DNA from: Paenibacillus sp. 19GGS1-52
Lineage (GTDB): Bacteria > Bacillota > Bacilli > Paenibacillales > Paenibacillaceae
NCBI RefSeq assembly: GCF_022369515.1
Contig: NZ_CP059724.1
Span: 310,001-374,000, forward strand
Reading direction: 5' to 3'
Length of the DNA: 64,000 nt
A model generated the notes under the pieces. The model saw only the letters and a list, made by a program, of their open reading frames with translations, did not search any database and was not told the origin of the DNA. How positions within the stretch are numbered: the first letter of the stretch is position 1; every line of letters starts with the position of its first letter. Shown one piece after another: positions 1 to 9,887 of the stretch. A program made the translations under genes and the position numbers.

Positions 1-1
1 G

Positions 2-640
2 GTCGTCACTACCCATTTTAATGAGCTAAAAACCTTTGCTGCTGCTACTCCCGGCTTTCAAAATGCAAGGATGGAGTTCGATAAAGAGACACTGCAACCA
101 TTATACAGGCTGACGATAGGAGAAGCGGGTGAGAGCTATGCGTTGCAGATTGCCGAAAAGTTGGGTATTCAGAAGAAGGTAATTGAGCGTTCGCGGCAAA
201 TTATGAAGGAGCAGAAGCATAAGCAAGGACAACAAGAGAACCTAGAAATGTGGAAGAGTGCTAATAGGCTGAGTGTGCCCCAGTCTGAAGAAGGCGAGCA
301 GAACAGAGAAAAGGCAAGCTTTAATGAGACGAAGGGCTGGAAGGAACTTCCGTTTTCTTTTGAAATAGGCGATGCTGTATATGTCAGTTCTCTAGGGAGA
401 ATGGGTATTGTCTACAGGCAGAAAGATAATTTGGGAATGGTTGGTGTAATGATACAGAAGCAGAAAATGAGCATCAATCATAAGCGTCTGAAGCCTTACC
501 TGTCCAAGGATGAGTTATATCCCGACGATTATGATTTGGATATTATTTTTGAGAGCAAGGAGAACCGCAAGAAAAGCAAGCTGATGCAACGAAAACATAT
601 TGAGGGATTGACCATTGTTCATAAGGGGGAAGAAAACTGA
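2..640 (+). CDS. MutS2-like protein, C-terminal part (cut by window start)
   Basis: The open frame enters from the window edge. Its first residues (VTTHFNELKTFAAATPGF, then a MEFD..TLQPLYRL..GEAGESYAL pattern) match the end of the ATPase domain of MutS2-family proteins, which act on branched DNA or stalled ribosomes. A KOW-like segment follows (FEIGDAVYVSSLGRMGIV, about residues 120-140 of the visible part). MutS2 normally continues into a linker and a C-terminal Smr nuclease domain. Here the frame stops about 60 residues after the KOW-like segment and no Smr motif is visible, so this is probably an Smr-less MutS2 paralogue rather than canonical MutS2. A terminator hairpin follows directly. 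Confidence 0.75.
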   Translation, partial: VVTTHFNELKTFAAATPGFQNARMEFDKETLQPLYRLTIGEAGESYALQIAEKLGIQKKVIERSRQIMKEQKHKQGQQENLEMWKSANRLSVPQSEEGEQNREKASFNETKGWKELPFSFEIGDAVYVSSLGRMGIVYRQKDNLGMVGVMIQKQKMSINHKRLKPYLSKDELYPDDYDLDIIFESKENRKKSKLMQRKHIEGLTIVHKGEEN

Positions 641-657
641 CCAATAGCTCTCGCATT

Positions 658-690
658 GTGGGGTCTGTCCGTAAGGGCAGGCCTTTTTAA
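658..690 (+). terminator. Rho-independent terminator after the MutS2-like gene
   Basis: GGTCTGTCC pairs, with G-U pairs, with GGGCAGGCC across a short loop and is followed by TTTTT. Confidence 0.7.
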
Positions 691-1085
691 AGTCGATTTT
701 GTTACGGATCTTAGGAAATGCTGCTAATATGACCCTTCACATTTAGATGGATATTGTATATATTTTCAAGAGGGAATGTAATTGAACAAATAATGTGAGA
801 TATCGTACCATTGTATGAAATTTAAAATTTTGTTAAAGTAAAAGCTTAATGCATCAAGAACGAGAAGGGAAAGAATTCATGAATAACAAGAAAAGAAGCC
901 GGGTCTTGCTATTGTTGCTCGTGATGGCGACGATGCTGTCTGCCTGCAATGGGGTAAGGTCTGGTAATAATTCATATAATTTACGCTTATCGAAGACGGT
1001 CGCCGATGAACCACAGGTAGGTGGTATCGTTACTTATGGTTACTCCTCACCGTTTAAGGGCTTATTCGAACCTGCTTTTTATGAA

Positions 1086-1093
1086 GGTGACGA
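1086..1093 (+). repeat. Left target-site duplication of the IS element
   Basis: GGTGACGA abuts the left end of the IS and is repeated exactly at 2452-2459 on the right. Eight bp is a usual duplication length for the IS256 family. Confidence 0.92.
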
Positions 1094-2451
1094 GGGTCTG
1101 TCAATAATTTTGTGTAAACTCTTTTAAGCACAGATTCCCCCGAGGGGGAGTGGCGATTCATCGCAAGTGTTGACCGACCCGATCTGGGAAAAATACCGAA
1201 AGCTGAAGGAGCATTTGTCCCCAATTTTGAACGCGCCCCGTCCATTTTCGAGTCACGTCGACGGTGGCGAGATAGAGCATTTTTAGCAGCGCCTCATCCG
1301 TGGGGAAGATGCTTTTTCCTTTCGTCACTTTACGTAGCTGGCGGTGGTAACTCTCAATCATGTTTGTCGTGTAGATAAGCTTGCGGATCTCAGGAGGGTA
1401 CTTGAAGAAGGTAGCTAATTCCTCCCAATTATTCCGCCAGGAACGTAGGATGAGCGGATATTTGGTTCCCCACACCTCTTCAAAATGGTCGAGTTCAAGC
1501 AAGGCTCCTTCTTCGGTAGCTGCCTTGTAAATGGGCTTTAAATCGGCAGTAACCTTCTTCAGATCCTTGTACGAAACGTACCGTGTGGAACTGCGGATTT
1601 GGTGAATAATACACTTTTGGATTTCCGTTTGAGGGTAGCAGGCCGCAATCGCTTGAGAGAACCCAGACAGGTTGTCCACACAGATGATGAGGATGTCTTG
1701 AACCCCGCGGTTCTTCAGTTCATTCAGTACGCTAAGCCAGAACTTAGAGGACTCGTTCTCGCCAATCCACATACCCAGTACATCCTTGTTTCCATCCAGA
1801 TCGATGCCAATGACCATGTAGGCTGCTTTGTTGATAATAGCCCCGTCCTGCTTGACTTTGAAGTGGATGGCATCCAGATAGACTACCGCGTAAACACCTT
1901 GTAAGGGGCGATTCTGCCACTCTTTAATGAGGGGAACAATCTTGTTGGTCACATTGGAAATGAGTGTGGGCGAGACCTCAATCCCGTACATATTCTGTAA
2001 ATGATCTTGGATATCTCTCGTGCTGACGCCTTTGGCGTACAGCGCCACAATCTGCTCCTCGATGCCCGTTACATTCGATTGATGCTTCTTGACCACCAAA
2101 GGCTCAAATTCGCCTAAACGGTCTCGAGGGATAATGATTTCCTGTTCGCCGTACTCGCTAACTACCGTTTTGCGGCTTTTTCCATTACGACTGTTTGGAG
2201 TGAGTTTCGCCTTCACTTCATGCTTTCCATAACCCAAATGCGTATCCATTTCGGCTTCCAGCATCTCCTGAATCGTCTCGGCAAATAAATCCTTTAAGGC
2301 ATTCTGTGCATCCTTTGCGCTGACCAAGTTGTTTTCCTTAATAAACTCCCGCAGCTGCTGTTTTGTCCAAAGTCCCATGTGTTCTCCCCAACCTTTCTCT
2401 TACTTCCATTTTAATGGGTTTGAGAGTTTACACAATATATTTTACAGACTC
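1094..2451 (-). mobile_element. IS256-family insertion sequence, 1358 bp, complete
   Basis: The ends are imperfect inverted repeats of 28 bp with 23 matches. The outer part is G(G/A)GTCTGT and the inner part is TTGTGTAAACTC at both ends. The element encodes one full-length transposase on the minus strand and has duplicated GGTGACGA. Length, end structure and duplication size fit the family. The perfect duplication and intact transposase suggest a recent insertion. Confidence 0.93.
1158..2378 (-). CDS. IS256-family transposase (Mutator superfamily, DDE)
   Basis: This 406-residue transposase is full length for the family. The N-terminal part contains the AEMDTHLGYGKHE stretch. The catalytic core shows the first Asp in YLDAIHFKV, the second in CVDNLSGF, the CIIHQIR stretch, and the final Glu in TTNMIESYHRQLRKVTKG. 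The start has a GGTTGGGGAG ribosome site on the minus strand. It cuts and joins the terminal repeats of its own element. No frameshift or stop is seen, so it is probably active. Confidence 0.95.
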   Translation of the reverse strand: MGLWTKQQLREFIKENNLVSAKDAQNALKDLFAETIQEMLEAEMDTHLGYGKHEVKAKLTPNSRNGKSRKTVVSEYGEQEIIIPRDRLGEFEPLVVKKHQSNVTGIEEQIVALYAKGVSTRDIQDHLQNMYGIEVSPTLISNVTNKIVPLIKEWQNRPLQGVYAVVYLDAIHFKVKQDGAIINKAAYMVIGIDLDGNKDVLGMWIGENESSKFWLSVLNELKNRGVQDILIICVDNLSGFSQAIAACYPQTEIQKCIIHQIRSSTRYVSYKDLKKVTADLKPIYKAATEEGALLELDHFEEVWGTKYPLILRSWRNNWEELATFFKYPPEIRKLIYTTNMIESYHRQLRKVTKGKSIFPTDEALLKMLYLATVDVTRKWTGRVQNWGQMLLQLSVFFPDRVGQHLR

Positions 2452-2459
2452 GGTGACGA
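2452..2459 (+). repeat. Right target-site duplication of the IS element
   Basis: GGTGACGA, identical to 1086-1093; the coding frame of the binding protein resumes here. Confidence 0.92.
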
Positions 2460-3956
2460 TGACTCGAATGTCCTTGAATTCACCACTGAAGCTATGTTTA
2501 CAGTAGAAGATGACTTATCTACGGTCCCCAATATTGCGACTTGGCAAGAGTCCGAAGATCACCGCACCTTCACCTTTAAGATCAAACCAGGCATACGTTG
2601 GCACAATGGGGACGAGTTGACCGTGGAAGACTGGAAGTTCGCGCTTGAGACAATCGCTAGTCCTGACTACACAGGGCCCCGTTATTACAGCGTAGAGATG
2701 ATTGAGGGCGTGGAAGCTTATCATACTGGAAAGACCAAAGGGATTACTGGAATCAAAGTCTTAGATCCATATACGCTGAAAATAACGGTGACGGCTGCAC
2801 GTGTGAACACGATTGATAATTTATGGCCTTACCCGATGAATAAAAAATATTATACGGGCGTAGCTGTCAAAGACATGCCGGAAAGCGATCAGGTGAAAAA
2901 ACACCCCATTGGGATTGGCCCTTTTGAGGTGACCAAAATTCAGCCTGGCGAATTCGTAGAGATGAAACGATTTGACGATTACTATCAGGGTAAGGCGCTG
3001 CTGGATGGTATCGTGTATAAGGTTTTTGATGATAAGCAGTTGACTACCCTGTTTGAACAGGGTGTGGTTGATATGGAGTCTGCACCGCGTGATGCTTATG
3101 AAAGTCTGAGCAAACTGAATAATGTGAATATTATGCAGACTACGGAGCTGTCTTATGAATATATTGGTTTCAAATTTGGACACTGGGATCGTGAAGCCGA
3201 GAAGATAGTTATGGACAATGCTAAATTTAAGGATAAAAGACTGCGGCAGGCTATGTATTATGCACTGGACCGTGAAGGGATTATAAACACTTTTTCCTAC
3301 GGTTTGGGAAAGGTAGTGGAAAGTCCAATTCCAAGCGCAAGCTGGGCTAAAATACCGGATTCGGAGATTAATACTTATCCGTATAGTCCGGAGAAGGCCA
3401 TAGCCTTATTAGATGAAGCTGGTTATGTGGATATTGATGGTGATGGTCTTCGAGAAGATCCCAAGGGTAAGAAATTTGTGATTCATTATGACGCTATGAC
3501 AGGAAATACGAATACAGAACAGCGAACAGAGGCTACACTGTTAAACTGGCGTCAGGTGGGACTCGACGTCCAACTGAATGGTGGGGCTTTGAAGGAAATG
3601 AATGCATTCTATGATGCGGTGGAGAGCGATGAGCCTACTATTGATCTATTCAATGGAGTGTGGGGCCTAGCAAGTGATCCTGACCCATCCGGCCTGTGGC
3701 GAGCGAGTGACCTGTGGAATTATCCGCGCTGGTCTTCGGAGCGGAACGAACAACTCATTCGCGATGGAGTCAGTATGAAATCATATGACCGGAATTATCG
3801 CAAAGGAGTGTATTATGAATGGCAGAAGCTTATAAATGAGGAAGTACCCATGATTTTTTTTGCTGAACGAGAGAGTATTACTCCAGTAAACAAGCGTTTG
3901 CAGGGAGTGCACGTCAATTCCATGAGCAATATAATTGAGCCTCAGAAATGGTGGGT

Positions 3957-3998
3957 AAAGCAAGCTAAGTGATTATTCCTTGGCCTGCTTTTTTTTTA
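3957..3998 (+). terminator. Terminator after the binding-protein gene
   Basis: An imperfect stem (AGCAAGCTAAG with CTTGGCCTGCT) is followed by a run of nine T. Confidence 0.7.
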
Positions 3999-4356
3999 TT
4001 TAATAGGGGTTGCACATCCAAATTATGCCTTCAATCGGCATCAGACTGGACTAAATGTCGTTATTTGTTGTTTCTTTTTATCCGTTTAGTGATTACAATA
4101 GTAATATTGTTTCTACGGACATAGGTATTAGGAACTGTATTACACTTTTTAAGCATAGCCTGTATCAAAGAAGATTTCCAAGTTTATTCTTTAATAAGAA
4201 TGGTCCAAAATTCAGGAAAGGGGGAACCATAAATTTAAGCAGAGCTTTACAGCCAAGAGAAGCTAAAGTCATGACTGCCTGGTAATGCACAGGTAAGTAT
4301 TATAAATATAACTTGAGTAATTATATGTATATTCCACAATAAAGAAGGAATCAATA
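3999..4356. other. Intergenic region without a recognised gene
   Basis: About 360 bases of AT-rich sequence. The longest frame (76 codons from 4055) has no clear ribosome site and no recognisable domain, so it was not called. The region probably holds the promoter of the following LCP gene, but no convincing -35/-10 pair stands out. Confidence 0.5.
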
Positions 4357-5394
4357 ATGAAAAAATTTATAAAAATGAAAAAAATTTATATTTCCCTTAT
4401 TGCAATTGTGCTCATCATAGCTGGGGGTTTTCTGTTCCGCAAATCTTTAACTGTGTTGGCGTTCGATCTCTTCTTGTCAGATCAGGTTGAAGCCAAACTG
4501 CAACAGAAATCCTACCAACCGCTTGTAAGTGAGGATAACAATGTTAAACCAGAACCTGTGGTTTACAAAAGTGATCCATTCTCATTAATGTTGCTGGGTA
4601 CGGACCAGCGAAAAAATGAAACAGCACGTTCGGATACGATGATCTATGCAGTTATTCGACCAGAGGACTCTAAAATTCTGCTTATTTCTATACCACGTGA
4701 TACCTATACCGAAATTATTGGACATGATGATAACAAAAAGGATAAAATCACACATGCTTATGCTTTTGGTGGTCAACAGATGTCCAAGGATACTCTTGAA
4801 GCTCTGTTAGGCCACGACATTCAATATTATGCCACCATTAATTTTCAAGGATTAAAGGACGCTGTTGATGCCATCGGAGGCGTACCGTTACCGATTCAAA
4901 AAGATATTGTAAATAAAGGTAAGGATCATGAGAAGTTTACAATTATCGGCGGTAAATCCAATTATAATGGTGAAGAAGCACTGAATTATACACGTTATCG
5001 TGAAGATAGCGACTTTAACCGGACCAAACGTCAGCAGGTATTTATCGACGTGGTAGCGAATAAGATGTTATCGATCAGCCAGATTGGCAATATTCCGGAG
5101 TTGCTGGATATTATGGGTGATAATTTCAAGACCGATCTACAGCCTTCTATGATTATTAGCTTGGCCAAGAAATTCATGGGCGGCAAAGCAATGGATATTT
5201 CCAGTTTTACGGTTATGGGCGAAGGGAAACGCATCGATGGCATATCTTATGATATCGTTGATGAAGAGGACCTGAGTGAAGCCACGGCAATGATCGATAA
5301 CTGGATGAACGCTAGTACGCCAGTGGATCAATTAATTGAGCCGGGTAAAGCTGAAAATGCGCTGAAGCCCAAAGCAACGTCTGCTGCACAATAA
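4357..5394 (+). CDS. LytR-CpsA-Psr (LCP) family cell-wall glycopolymer transferase
   Basis: The protein has 345 residues, with a short basic cytoplasmic tail and one membrane helix (about residues 10-27), then an extracellular LCP domain. Diagnostic stretches are SLMLLGTDQRKN (about 75), ILLISIPRDTYTEI (about 107), YYATINFQGLKDAVDAIGGV and a YTRYREDSDFNRTKRQQ segment with the conserved Arg residues. The family transfers teichoic-acid-type polymers from undecaprenyl carriers to peptidoglycan on the outer membrane face. Start chosen for the GAAGGAAT ribosome site seven bases upstream. The gene appears monocistronic with its own terminator. It could equally be named TagU/LytR; the substrate cannot be read from sequence. 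Confidence 0.9.
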   Translation: MKKFIKMKKIYISLIAIVLIIAGGFLFRKSLTVLAFDLFLSDQVEAKLQQKSYQPLVSEDNNVKPEPVVYKSDPFSLMLLGTDQRKNETARSDTMIYAVIRPEDSKILLISIPRDTYTEIIGHDDNKKDKITHAYAFGGQQMSKDTLEALLGHDIQYYATINFQGLKDAVDAIGGVPLPIQKDIVNKGKDHEKFTIIGGKSNYNGEEALNYTRYREDSDFNRTKRQQVFIDVVANKMLSISQIGNIPELLDIMGDNFKTDLQPSMIISLAKKFMGGKAMDISSFTVMGEGKRIDGISYDIVDEEDLSEATAMIDNWMNASTPVDQLIEPGKAENALKPKATSAAQ

Positions 5395-5427
5395 TTTCGG
5401 ATCAAATGTAATGCCATATACCTAAAT

Positions 5428-5465
5428 GCAGCAGCCATAGAGAAGGTTAGTGGCTGCTGCTTGTT
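5428..5465 (+). terminator. Terminator after the LCP gene
   Basis: GCAGCAGCCA pairs perfectly with TGGCTGCTGC across a 13-nt loop; a short T-rich tail follows. Confidence 0.75.
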
Positions 5466-5586
5466 GTGTCATGGTATAATGGTCTGGAACTATTTATTAG
5501 TCGCCACGTATTACTTCAAAGCACTATGGGTAAGGGAAAGATAAGGAGCTGTAATTCCTTCGGAAATCTTTTAGGAGGATCAAGAC

Positions 5587-6012
5587 ATGAATATTGCATT
5601 TTTTTTACTTCCGAAACAGGAGGTAGCTTGTGTAACGTTGGATTCAACGCTGCGTCAGACATTGGAGCGTATGGAATATCATCGCTATAGCGCTGTGCCG
5701 ATTCTCAATCGGAACGGAGAGTATGCAGGTACGATAACAGAAGGCGATCTATTGTGGTACATGAAGGATTCTAACGGGAAAATTACATTTGAGAATGCCT
5801 CTAAGTTTCTGCTAAAGGACGTCCCACTCAGAATGAACAATAAGCCGGTCTCAATTGATGCGAACATGGAAGATTTAATTAGTCTAGCTAAAGTACAAAA
5901 TTTTGTACCGGTGATCGATGATATGAACCGATTTATTGGAATTGTCCGACGGAGTCAGGTTATCGAATATTGTGAAAGATTTGTTGCACGGCAATCACAG
6001 GAATCATTATAA
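5587..6012 (+). CDS. CBS-domain protein (tandem CBS pair)
   Basis: The 141-residue soluble protein is made almost entirely of two CBS motifs (about residues 15-60 and 75-130), with RYSAVPILNRNGEYAGTITE in the first and VQNFVPVIDDMNRFIGIVRR in the second. CBS pairs bind adenosine nucleotides. Small stand-alone CBS proteins in Firmicutes include c-di-AMP receptors such as B. subtilis DarB, but this sequence is not close enough to assign that role. A c-di-AMP phosphodiesterase gene (gdpP) lies 1.4 kb downstream, which is suggestive only. The start follows a strong AGGAGG site. A terminator closes the unit. Confidence 0.85.
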   Translation: MNIAFFLLPKQEVACVTLDSTLRQTLERMEYHRYSAVPILNRNGEYAGTITEGDLLWYMKDSNGKITFENASKFLLKDVPLRMNNKPVSIDANMEDLISLAKVQNFVPVIDDMNRFIGIVRRSQVIEYCERFVARQSQESL

Positions 6013-6053
6013 TTCATTTATTCACGGCTCGTGGAAGCAAACGAAATTAAGAG

Positions 6054-6092
6054 GCCTGTATTTCCGGCGATAACGGAATGCAGGCTTTTTTT
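6054..6092 (+). terminator. Terminator after the CBS-domain gene
   Basis: GCCTG..TTTCCG pairs with CGGAA..CAGGC, followed by TTTTTTT. Confidence 0.85.
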
Positions 6093-6186
6093 GAAAACAT
6101 GATTTCTGAGACGGGAAGCGTAAGTGGTGCATAGAAAATTTTATGCTATAATGGAGAATAAAGCTTTTTGCCGGAGGTAGTGAAAC

Positions 6187-6498
6187 GTGACCAATGTGCC
6201 GAAGGATCTGGATGTGGCTAAACGTGCTAAGGTAATTGAATGGCTGAAAACGGAAGTAATTGATCAAGTCTCGCGGTTATTTAAAGCGTTATGGGAAGGT
6301 AGTACTGCCCGTGTTGGTGACAGTCTGGCAAGCCTAATTATGAGTTCTTATATTCTGGGGCGAAGATTGGGCATCCCCTATAGTGAGCTGGACGGTCTAC
6401 TGCAAGAAAAGCTCAGGAAGCATAAGCAGGAAGGCCATCAATTGGAAGATTGGTATCAGGATATATCTGCGTTAGAAGAACATATGCGTAAGAGGTGA
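6187..6498 (+). CDS. MazG-like family protein (small, function uncertain)
   Basis: The 103-residue helical protein starts at GTG behind GGAGG. Its heptad-like helices (AKRAKVIEWLKTEVIDQVSRLF, then SLASLIMSSYILGRRLGI) resemble the short MazG-like proteins found in front of yybS in Paenibacillus-type genomes. The acidic metal-binding residues of true MazG nucleotide pyrophosphatases are not clearly present, so catalytic activity is doubtful. It heads the run mazG-like, yybS, gdpP, rplI, dnaB with gaps of 0-11 bases, which suggests one transcript. Confidence 0.6.
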   Translation: MTNVPKDLDVAKRAKVIEWLKTEVIDQVSRLFKALWEGSTARVGDSLASLIMSSYILGRRLGIPYSELDGLLQEKLRKHKQEGHQLEDWYQDISALEEHMRKR

Positions 6499-6504
6499 AT
6501 ACTG

Positions 6505-7422
6505 TTGAAATTTCGCTGGACATCTGTGGCTTGGAGCATCGCATATTTGTTATTGCTGCTCTCCTTATCAACCCCACTGCTTCTCATTACTACTCTATTT
6601 ATGATTATTCCGGCCGTAGTGCTGTTCACTACTCTGAACACCAAACAGTTTATTATTCATGTATTGCCGATAATGTTAATTGTCGGTCTGATTACACCTA
6701 TATATCTAGTGATAGCAGTGTATTTTATGATACCCGCGCTGGTAATGGGTCGCTTTTACAAAAAACGCGCTTCGGCGATGTCTACACTGCTCGCAGGTAC
6801 CGTTACGATTCTTGGAGAATTTCTGCTGCTCTTGCTTCTTGGGACAGCGCTATTTAATTTTGATCTGTCGAGTTATGTGAATGATGTGCTGCAAATGGTC
6901 ACATCACCACTGTCGCAGCTAGGAACTGCCAATCCGCTGATCAGTGATCTGAACTTTACGTCCGAGGATGTAAACAAGATCAGTATCATGACTATTCAAA
7001 TGATCCCTATGACTTTAATCGTGAGCTCGTTCATGATTGCTGTGATCACACATTCTATTGTCCGTCCAATTCTAAACAGTATGGAATATGCAGTTCCGAA
7101 GATGAAGCCAGCGCGTGAATGGAGACTTCCCCGATCATTCATCTGGTATTATCTGATTGGCGTTATTATTCAAATGTTGTTCTCCGGTTCGGATAGCAGC
7201 TATATGACAATGATTTCAGCTAATCTGTTACCACTGTTGCGAATCGGTTTTATGATTCAGGCCATCGGATTTTTCTTCTTTGTAGCGCATGAGCGGAAAT
7301 GGAATAAGATTATTCCGATCCTTCTGGCCATACCCATTATTCTGCTACCGCCGCTGCGGATTATCGGCATTATCGATTTGGTATTTCCGCTGCGAGCGTT
7401 TGTGACGAAATCGAAACGATAG
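6505..7422 (+). CDS. yybS: YybS family membrane protein (DUF2232)
   Basis: The 305-residue polytopic membrane protein has about eight hydrophobic segments. It begins at TTG with AGAGGTG upstream; no ATG in frame gives a better start. The family is conserved directly upstream of gdpP in Bacillales. It may be related to S-component-type transporters, but its substrate is unknown. The gap to gdpP is 11 bases. Confidence 0.85.
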   Translation: MKFRWTSVAWSIAYLLLLLSLSTPLLLITTLFMIIPAVVLFTTLNTKQFIIHVLPIMLIVGLITPIYLVIAVYFMIPALVMGRFYKKRASAMSTLLAGTVTILGEFLLLLLLGTALFNFDLSSYVNDVLQMVTSPLSQLGTANPLISDLNFTSEDVNKISIMTIQMIPMTLIVSSFMIAVITHSIVRPILNSMEYAVPKMKPAREWRLPRSFIWYYLIGVIIQMLFSGSDSSYMTMISANLLPLLRIGFMIQAIGFFFFVAHERKWNKIIPILLAIPIILLPPLRIIGIIDLVFPLRAFVTKSKR

Positions 7423-7433
7423 GGTGAGAGTTC

Positions 7434-9443
7434 ATGCCTAAATTTCTGCAAAGACGCTGGCACGGCTATCATACCGTATGGGCGTTCATGCTGTTGCTGG
7501 TTCTTATAATAATAGTCAGTACTTATAACTGGGCCCTTGGTGTCGCTAGTCTGTTTCTGGCGGGCACCTTGTGCTTCTCCATGCTGAAGGCGGAAATATC
7601 GTTTCGGCGCAATTTGGTGGAGTATATAAACGGGTTGTCTTTTCGTATCAAGCGGGTAGAGGGTGAAGCGGTCAGTATGCTTCCGCTCGGAATCATACTG
7701 TATAGTGAGGATCGTACAGTAGAATGGAACAACCGCAATGCAGGTGAGATCTTCGCCCGTAAGTCCTTGGTAGGTGAGGCAATTCAAGAGTTGCTGCCTG
7801 ATATGATGTCTACTTTGGCGGGGAGTGCGCAGGGGAAGCGGGAGGTTTTTAAAGACGGTCTCTTGAAAGACTCTCGGTTAGAAATCACTGTGGATGAGCG
7901 GTATTATCAAGCGGTGATCATTCCAAGCGAACGTCTTCTTTACTTATATGACATAACGGAGCTTGTGGTGCTGCGTGAACGCTATGAGGAAGAAAAGCTG
8001 GCGATAGGTATCGTAATGATGGACAATCTGGATGAATCTGCTCAAGGGATGGATGACCAACAGCGAACTTCGCTAATCGCCAAAGTAGCCACCGAGATCA
8101 CGGATTGGAGCAAGCAGTTTGATGTGTACTTGCGCCGTTTGTCTTCGGAACGTTATCTAATGCTACTGAATCATCGTAGTCTGCAGGCATTGGAGGAAAG
8201 CCGTTTCGTTGTTCTGGATGAGGTTCGCGAGATGACGGCTGATTTGAAAGTGCCTATGACACTGAGTATTGGTCTGGCCTTTGGAGCGGAGTCCGCAAGT
8301 GAGCTTGGTGCTCTAGCGCAATCCAGTCTTGATATGGCCCTTGGGCGGGGCGGTGATCAAGCGGCAGTTAAGGCAGGACAACGGCTGTCTTTCTATGGCG
8401 GCAAAAGTAATGCTGCTGAGAAGCGCACCAGGGTAAGAGCTCGAGTGATCGCCCATGCTCTGCGCGATTTGATGCAGGAGAGCGACCGCGTACTTATCAT
8501 GGGACACCGGATGCCGGATATTGACGCAGTGGGAGCTGCTATCGGATTACTCAAGGCTGCACAAATGTATAATGTGGAAGCAAACATCGTAATGGAGGAT
8601 GCACCCAATCCTTCAATCACCCGAATGTTGGAGCAGATTCGCAAGGATGAAGAACTGAACAAATTCTTCATCTCTACGGATCAAGCCATGCAAGTGATGA
8701 CTGAGCATACGCTGCTGATCGTTGTGGATACGCATAAAGCGTCTATGACGATGGAACCACGGCTTGTCCAATATGCCAGCCGGATTGTAGTTGTGGATCA
8801 TCACCGGAGAGGCGAGGAATTCATTAATGATGCCGTGCTCGTCTATCTGGAACCCTATGCTTCATCTACCTGTGAACTGGTGACGGAGCTGCTGCAGTAT
8901 ATCCATGATAAGGTCAAGCTTAGCCCGCTGGAAGCAACCATGCTGCTTGCCGGGATTACAGTGGATACGAAACATTTTGCGCTTCATACAGGCTCGCGTA
9001 CTTTTGAAGCAGCAGGCTTTCTGCGCCGGATTGGCGCGGATACGATTCTCATTCAGCGCATGCTGAAAGAGGATCTGCAAGAGTACATTTCCAAAGCGGA
9101 GATTATCAAACATGCGCGAATGGTATATGATCATATTGCATTGGTTGTGACAGCACCGGGAATGAAGATCCCGCAGCTGCTTATTGCCCAGACTGCGGAT
9201 ACGCTACTCGGAATGACGAATGTAGTCGCTTCATTCGTCATTAGTGAGCGTCCTGACGGCCTTATCGGCGTTAGTGCCCGATCACTCGGGCGCATGAACG
9301 TTCAGGTCGTTATGGAGCAAATGGGTGGCGGTGGACATCTGTCCAATGCGGCTGTTCAGCTGGAGGGAACATGTAAGGAAGCAGAGGCCAGGCTGTTGGA
9401 AGTGCTGGCTGAAATTGAATCGAAAGAGGGGCTGTTCGAATGA
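7434..9443 (+). CDS. gdpP: GdpP, cyclic-di-AMP phosphodiesterase
   Basis: The protein has 669 residues, close to B. subtilis GdpP (659). Two N-terminal membrane helices (about 12-50) are followed by a PAS domain (about 75-150), a degenerate GGDEF domain (about 170-310; no GGDEF motif, GGDQA in its place near the end) and a DHH-DHHA1 phosphoesterase. Metal-binding motifs are visible: [26 protein letters not shown], and GGGGH in the DHHA1 part. It hydrolyses c-di-AMP to pApA and so tunes potassium, osmotic and cell-wall homeostasis. The stop overlaps the rplI start by four bases (ATGA), indicating translational coupling. Confidence 0.97.
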   Translation: MPKFLQRRWHGYHTVWAFMLLLVLIIIVSTYNWALGVASLFLAGTLCFSMLKAEISFRRNLVEYINGLSFRIKRVEGEAVSMLPLGIILYSEDRTVEWNNRNAGEIFARKSLVGEAIQELLPDMMSTLAGSAQGKREVFKDGLLKDSRLEITVDERYYQAVIIPSERLLYLYDITELVVLRERYEEEKLAIGIVMMDNLDESAQGMDDQQRTSLIAKVATEITDWSKQFDVYLRRLSSERYLMLLNHRSLQALEESRFVVLDEVREMTADLKVPMTLSIGLAFGAESASELGALAQSSLDMALGRGGDQAAVKAGQRLSFYGGKSNAAEKRTRVRARVIAHALRDLMQESDRVLIMGHRMPDIDAVGAAIGLLKAAQMYNVEANIVMEDAPNPSITRMLEQIRKDEELNKFFISTDQAMQVMTEHTLLIVVDTHKASMTMEPRLVQYASRIVVVDHHRRGEEFINDAVLVYLEPYASSTCELVTELLQYIHDKVKLSPLEATMLLAGITVDTKHFALHTGSRTFEAAGFLRRIGADTILIQRMLKEDLQEYISKAEIIKHARMVYDHIALVVTAPGMKIPQLLIAQTADTLLGMTNVVASFVISERPDGLIGVSARSLGRMNVQVVMEQMGGGGHLSNAAVQLEGTCKEAEARLLEVLAEIESKEGLFE

Positions 9444-9886
9444 AGGTCATTTTCTTAAAAGATGTTAAGGGACAAGGTAAAAAGGGTCAAGTCAAAGAGG
9501 TGTCAGAAGGTTATGCAGCCAACTTCCTGCTGCCGCGGGGACTGGTTCGTCCGGCAACAGATGGCAATGTGAAGACGTTGGAGAATCAGGCAGCTGCGGA
9601 ACAACGACGTAAGGATAATGAAAAAGGGGATGCACAGCAGCTTGGCAAGAAGCTGGACGAGCTAACCCTGAGCATGAAAGCAAAAGCGGGTGAAGGCGGT
9701 CGTCTATTTGGCGCCATTACAAGCAAACAGATTGCTGAAACTCTGTCATCTACTGAGGGCATCGTTATCGATAAGCGTAAAATTGAGCTGAGTGATCCCA
9801 TCCGTCATTTGGGTGTGACTCAGGTTATTATAAAGCTGCATACTGAAGTAAAGGCTACGCTTAAGGTTCAGGTAACGGAGGAGTAA
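9440..9886 (+). CDS. rplI: Ribosomal protein bL9
   Basis: The 148-residue protein matches bL9 along its length. The N-terminal rRNA-binding domain has [16 protein letters not shown] and [15 protein letters not shown]; the long connecting helix and the C-terminal domain ([12 protein letters not shown]) follow. It is part of the large ribosomal subunit. The start codon overlaps the gdpP stop. Confidence 0.98.
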   Translation: MKVIFLKDVKGQGKKGQVKEVSEGYAANFLLPRGLVRPATDGNVKTLENQAAAEQRRKDNEKGDAQQLGKKLDELTLSMKAKAGEGGRLFGAITSKQIAETLSSTEGIVIDKRKIELSDPIRHLGVTQVIIKLHTEVKATLKVQVTEE

Positions 9887-9887
9887 T

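Larger units (their letters stand above)
879..3972 (+). pseudogene. Oligopeptide ABC transporter substrate-binding lipoprotein (OppA/SBP_bac_5 family), split by an IS element
   Basis: The 5' part (879-1093) encodes a lipoprotein signal peptide: basic MNNKKRSR, a hydrophobic run, and lipobox LSAC. The 3' part (2452-3972) encodes the bulk of a family 5 solute-binding protein, with the typical HPIGIGPFEVTKI and LRQAMYYALDREGI stretches. An IS256-family element sits between them. Removing the element plus one copy of the 8-bp duplication joins the parts in frame (FYEGD-DDSNVLEF) into a 575-residue protein, the normal size for OppA. The start at 879 has a GAAGGGA ribosome site; the ATG at 849 does not. 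The uninterrupted gene would capture peptides outside the membrane for an ABC importer. No permease or ATPase gene is adjacent, so it was probably an orphan binding protein. Confidence 0.92.

Noticed and set aside
4055..4285. 76-codon frame between the binding-protein and LCP genes
   Set aside because: No convincing ribosome site, no domain, composition unlike neighbouring genes.
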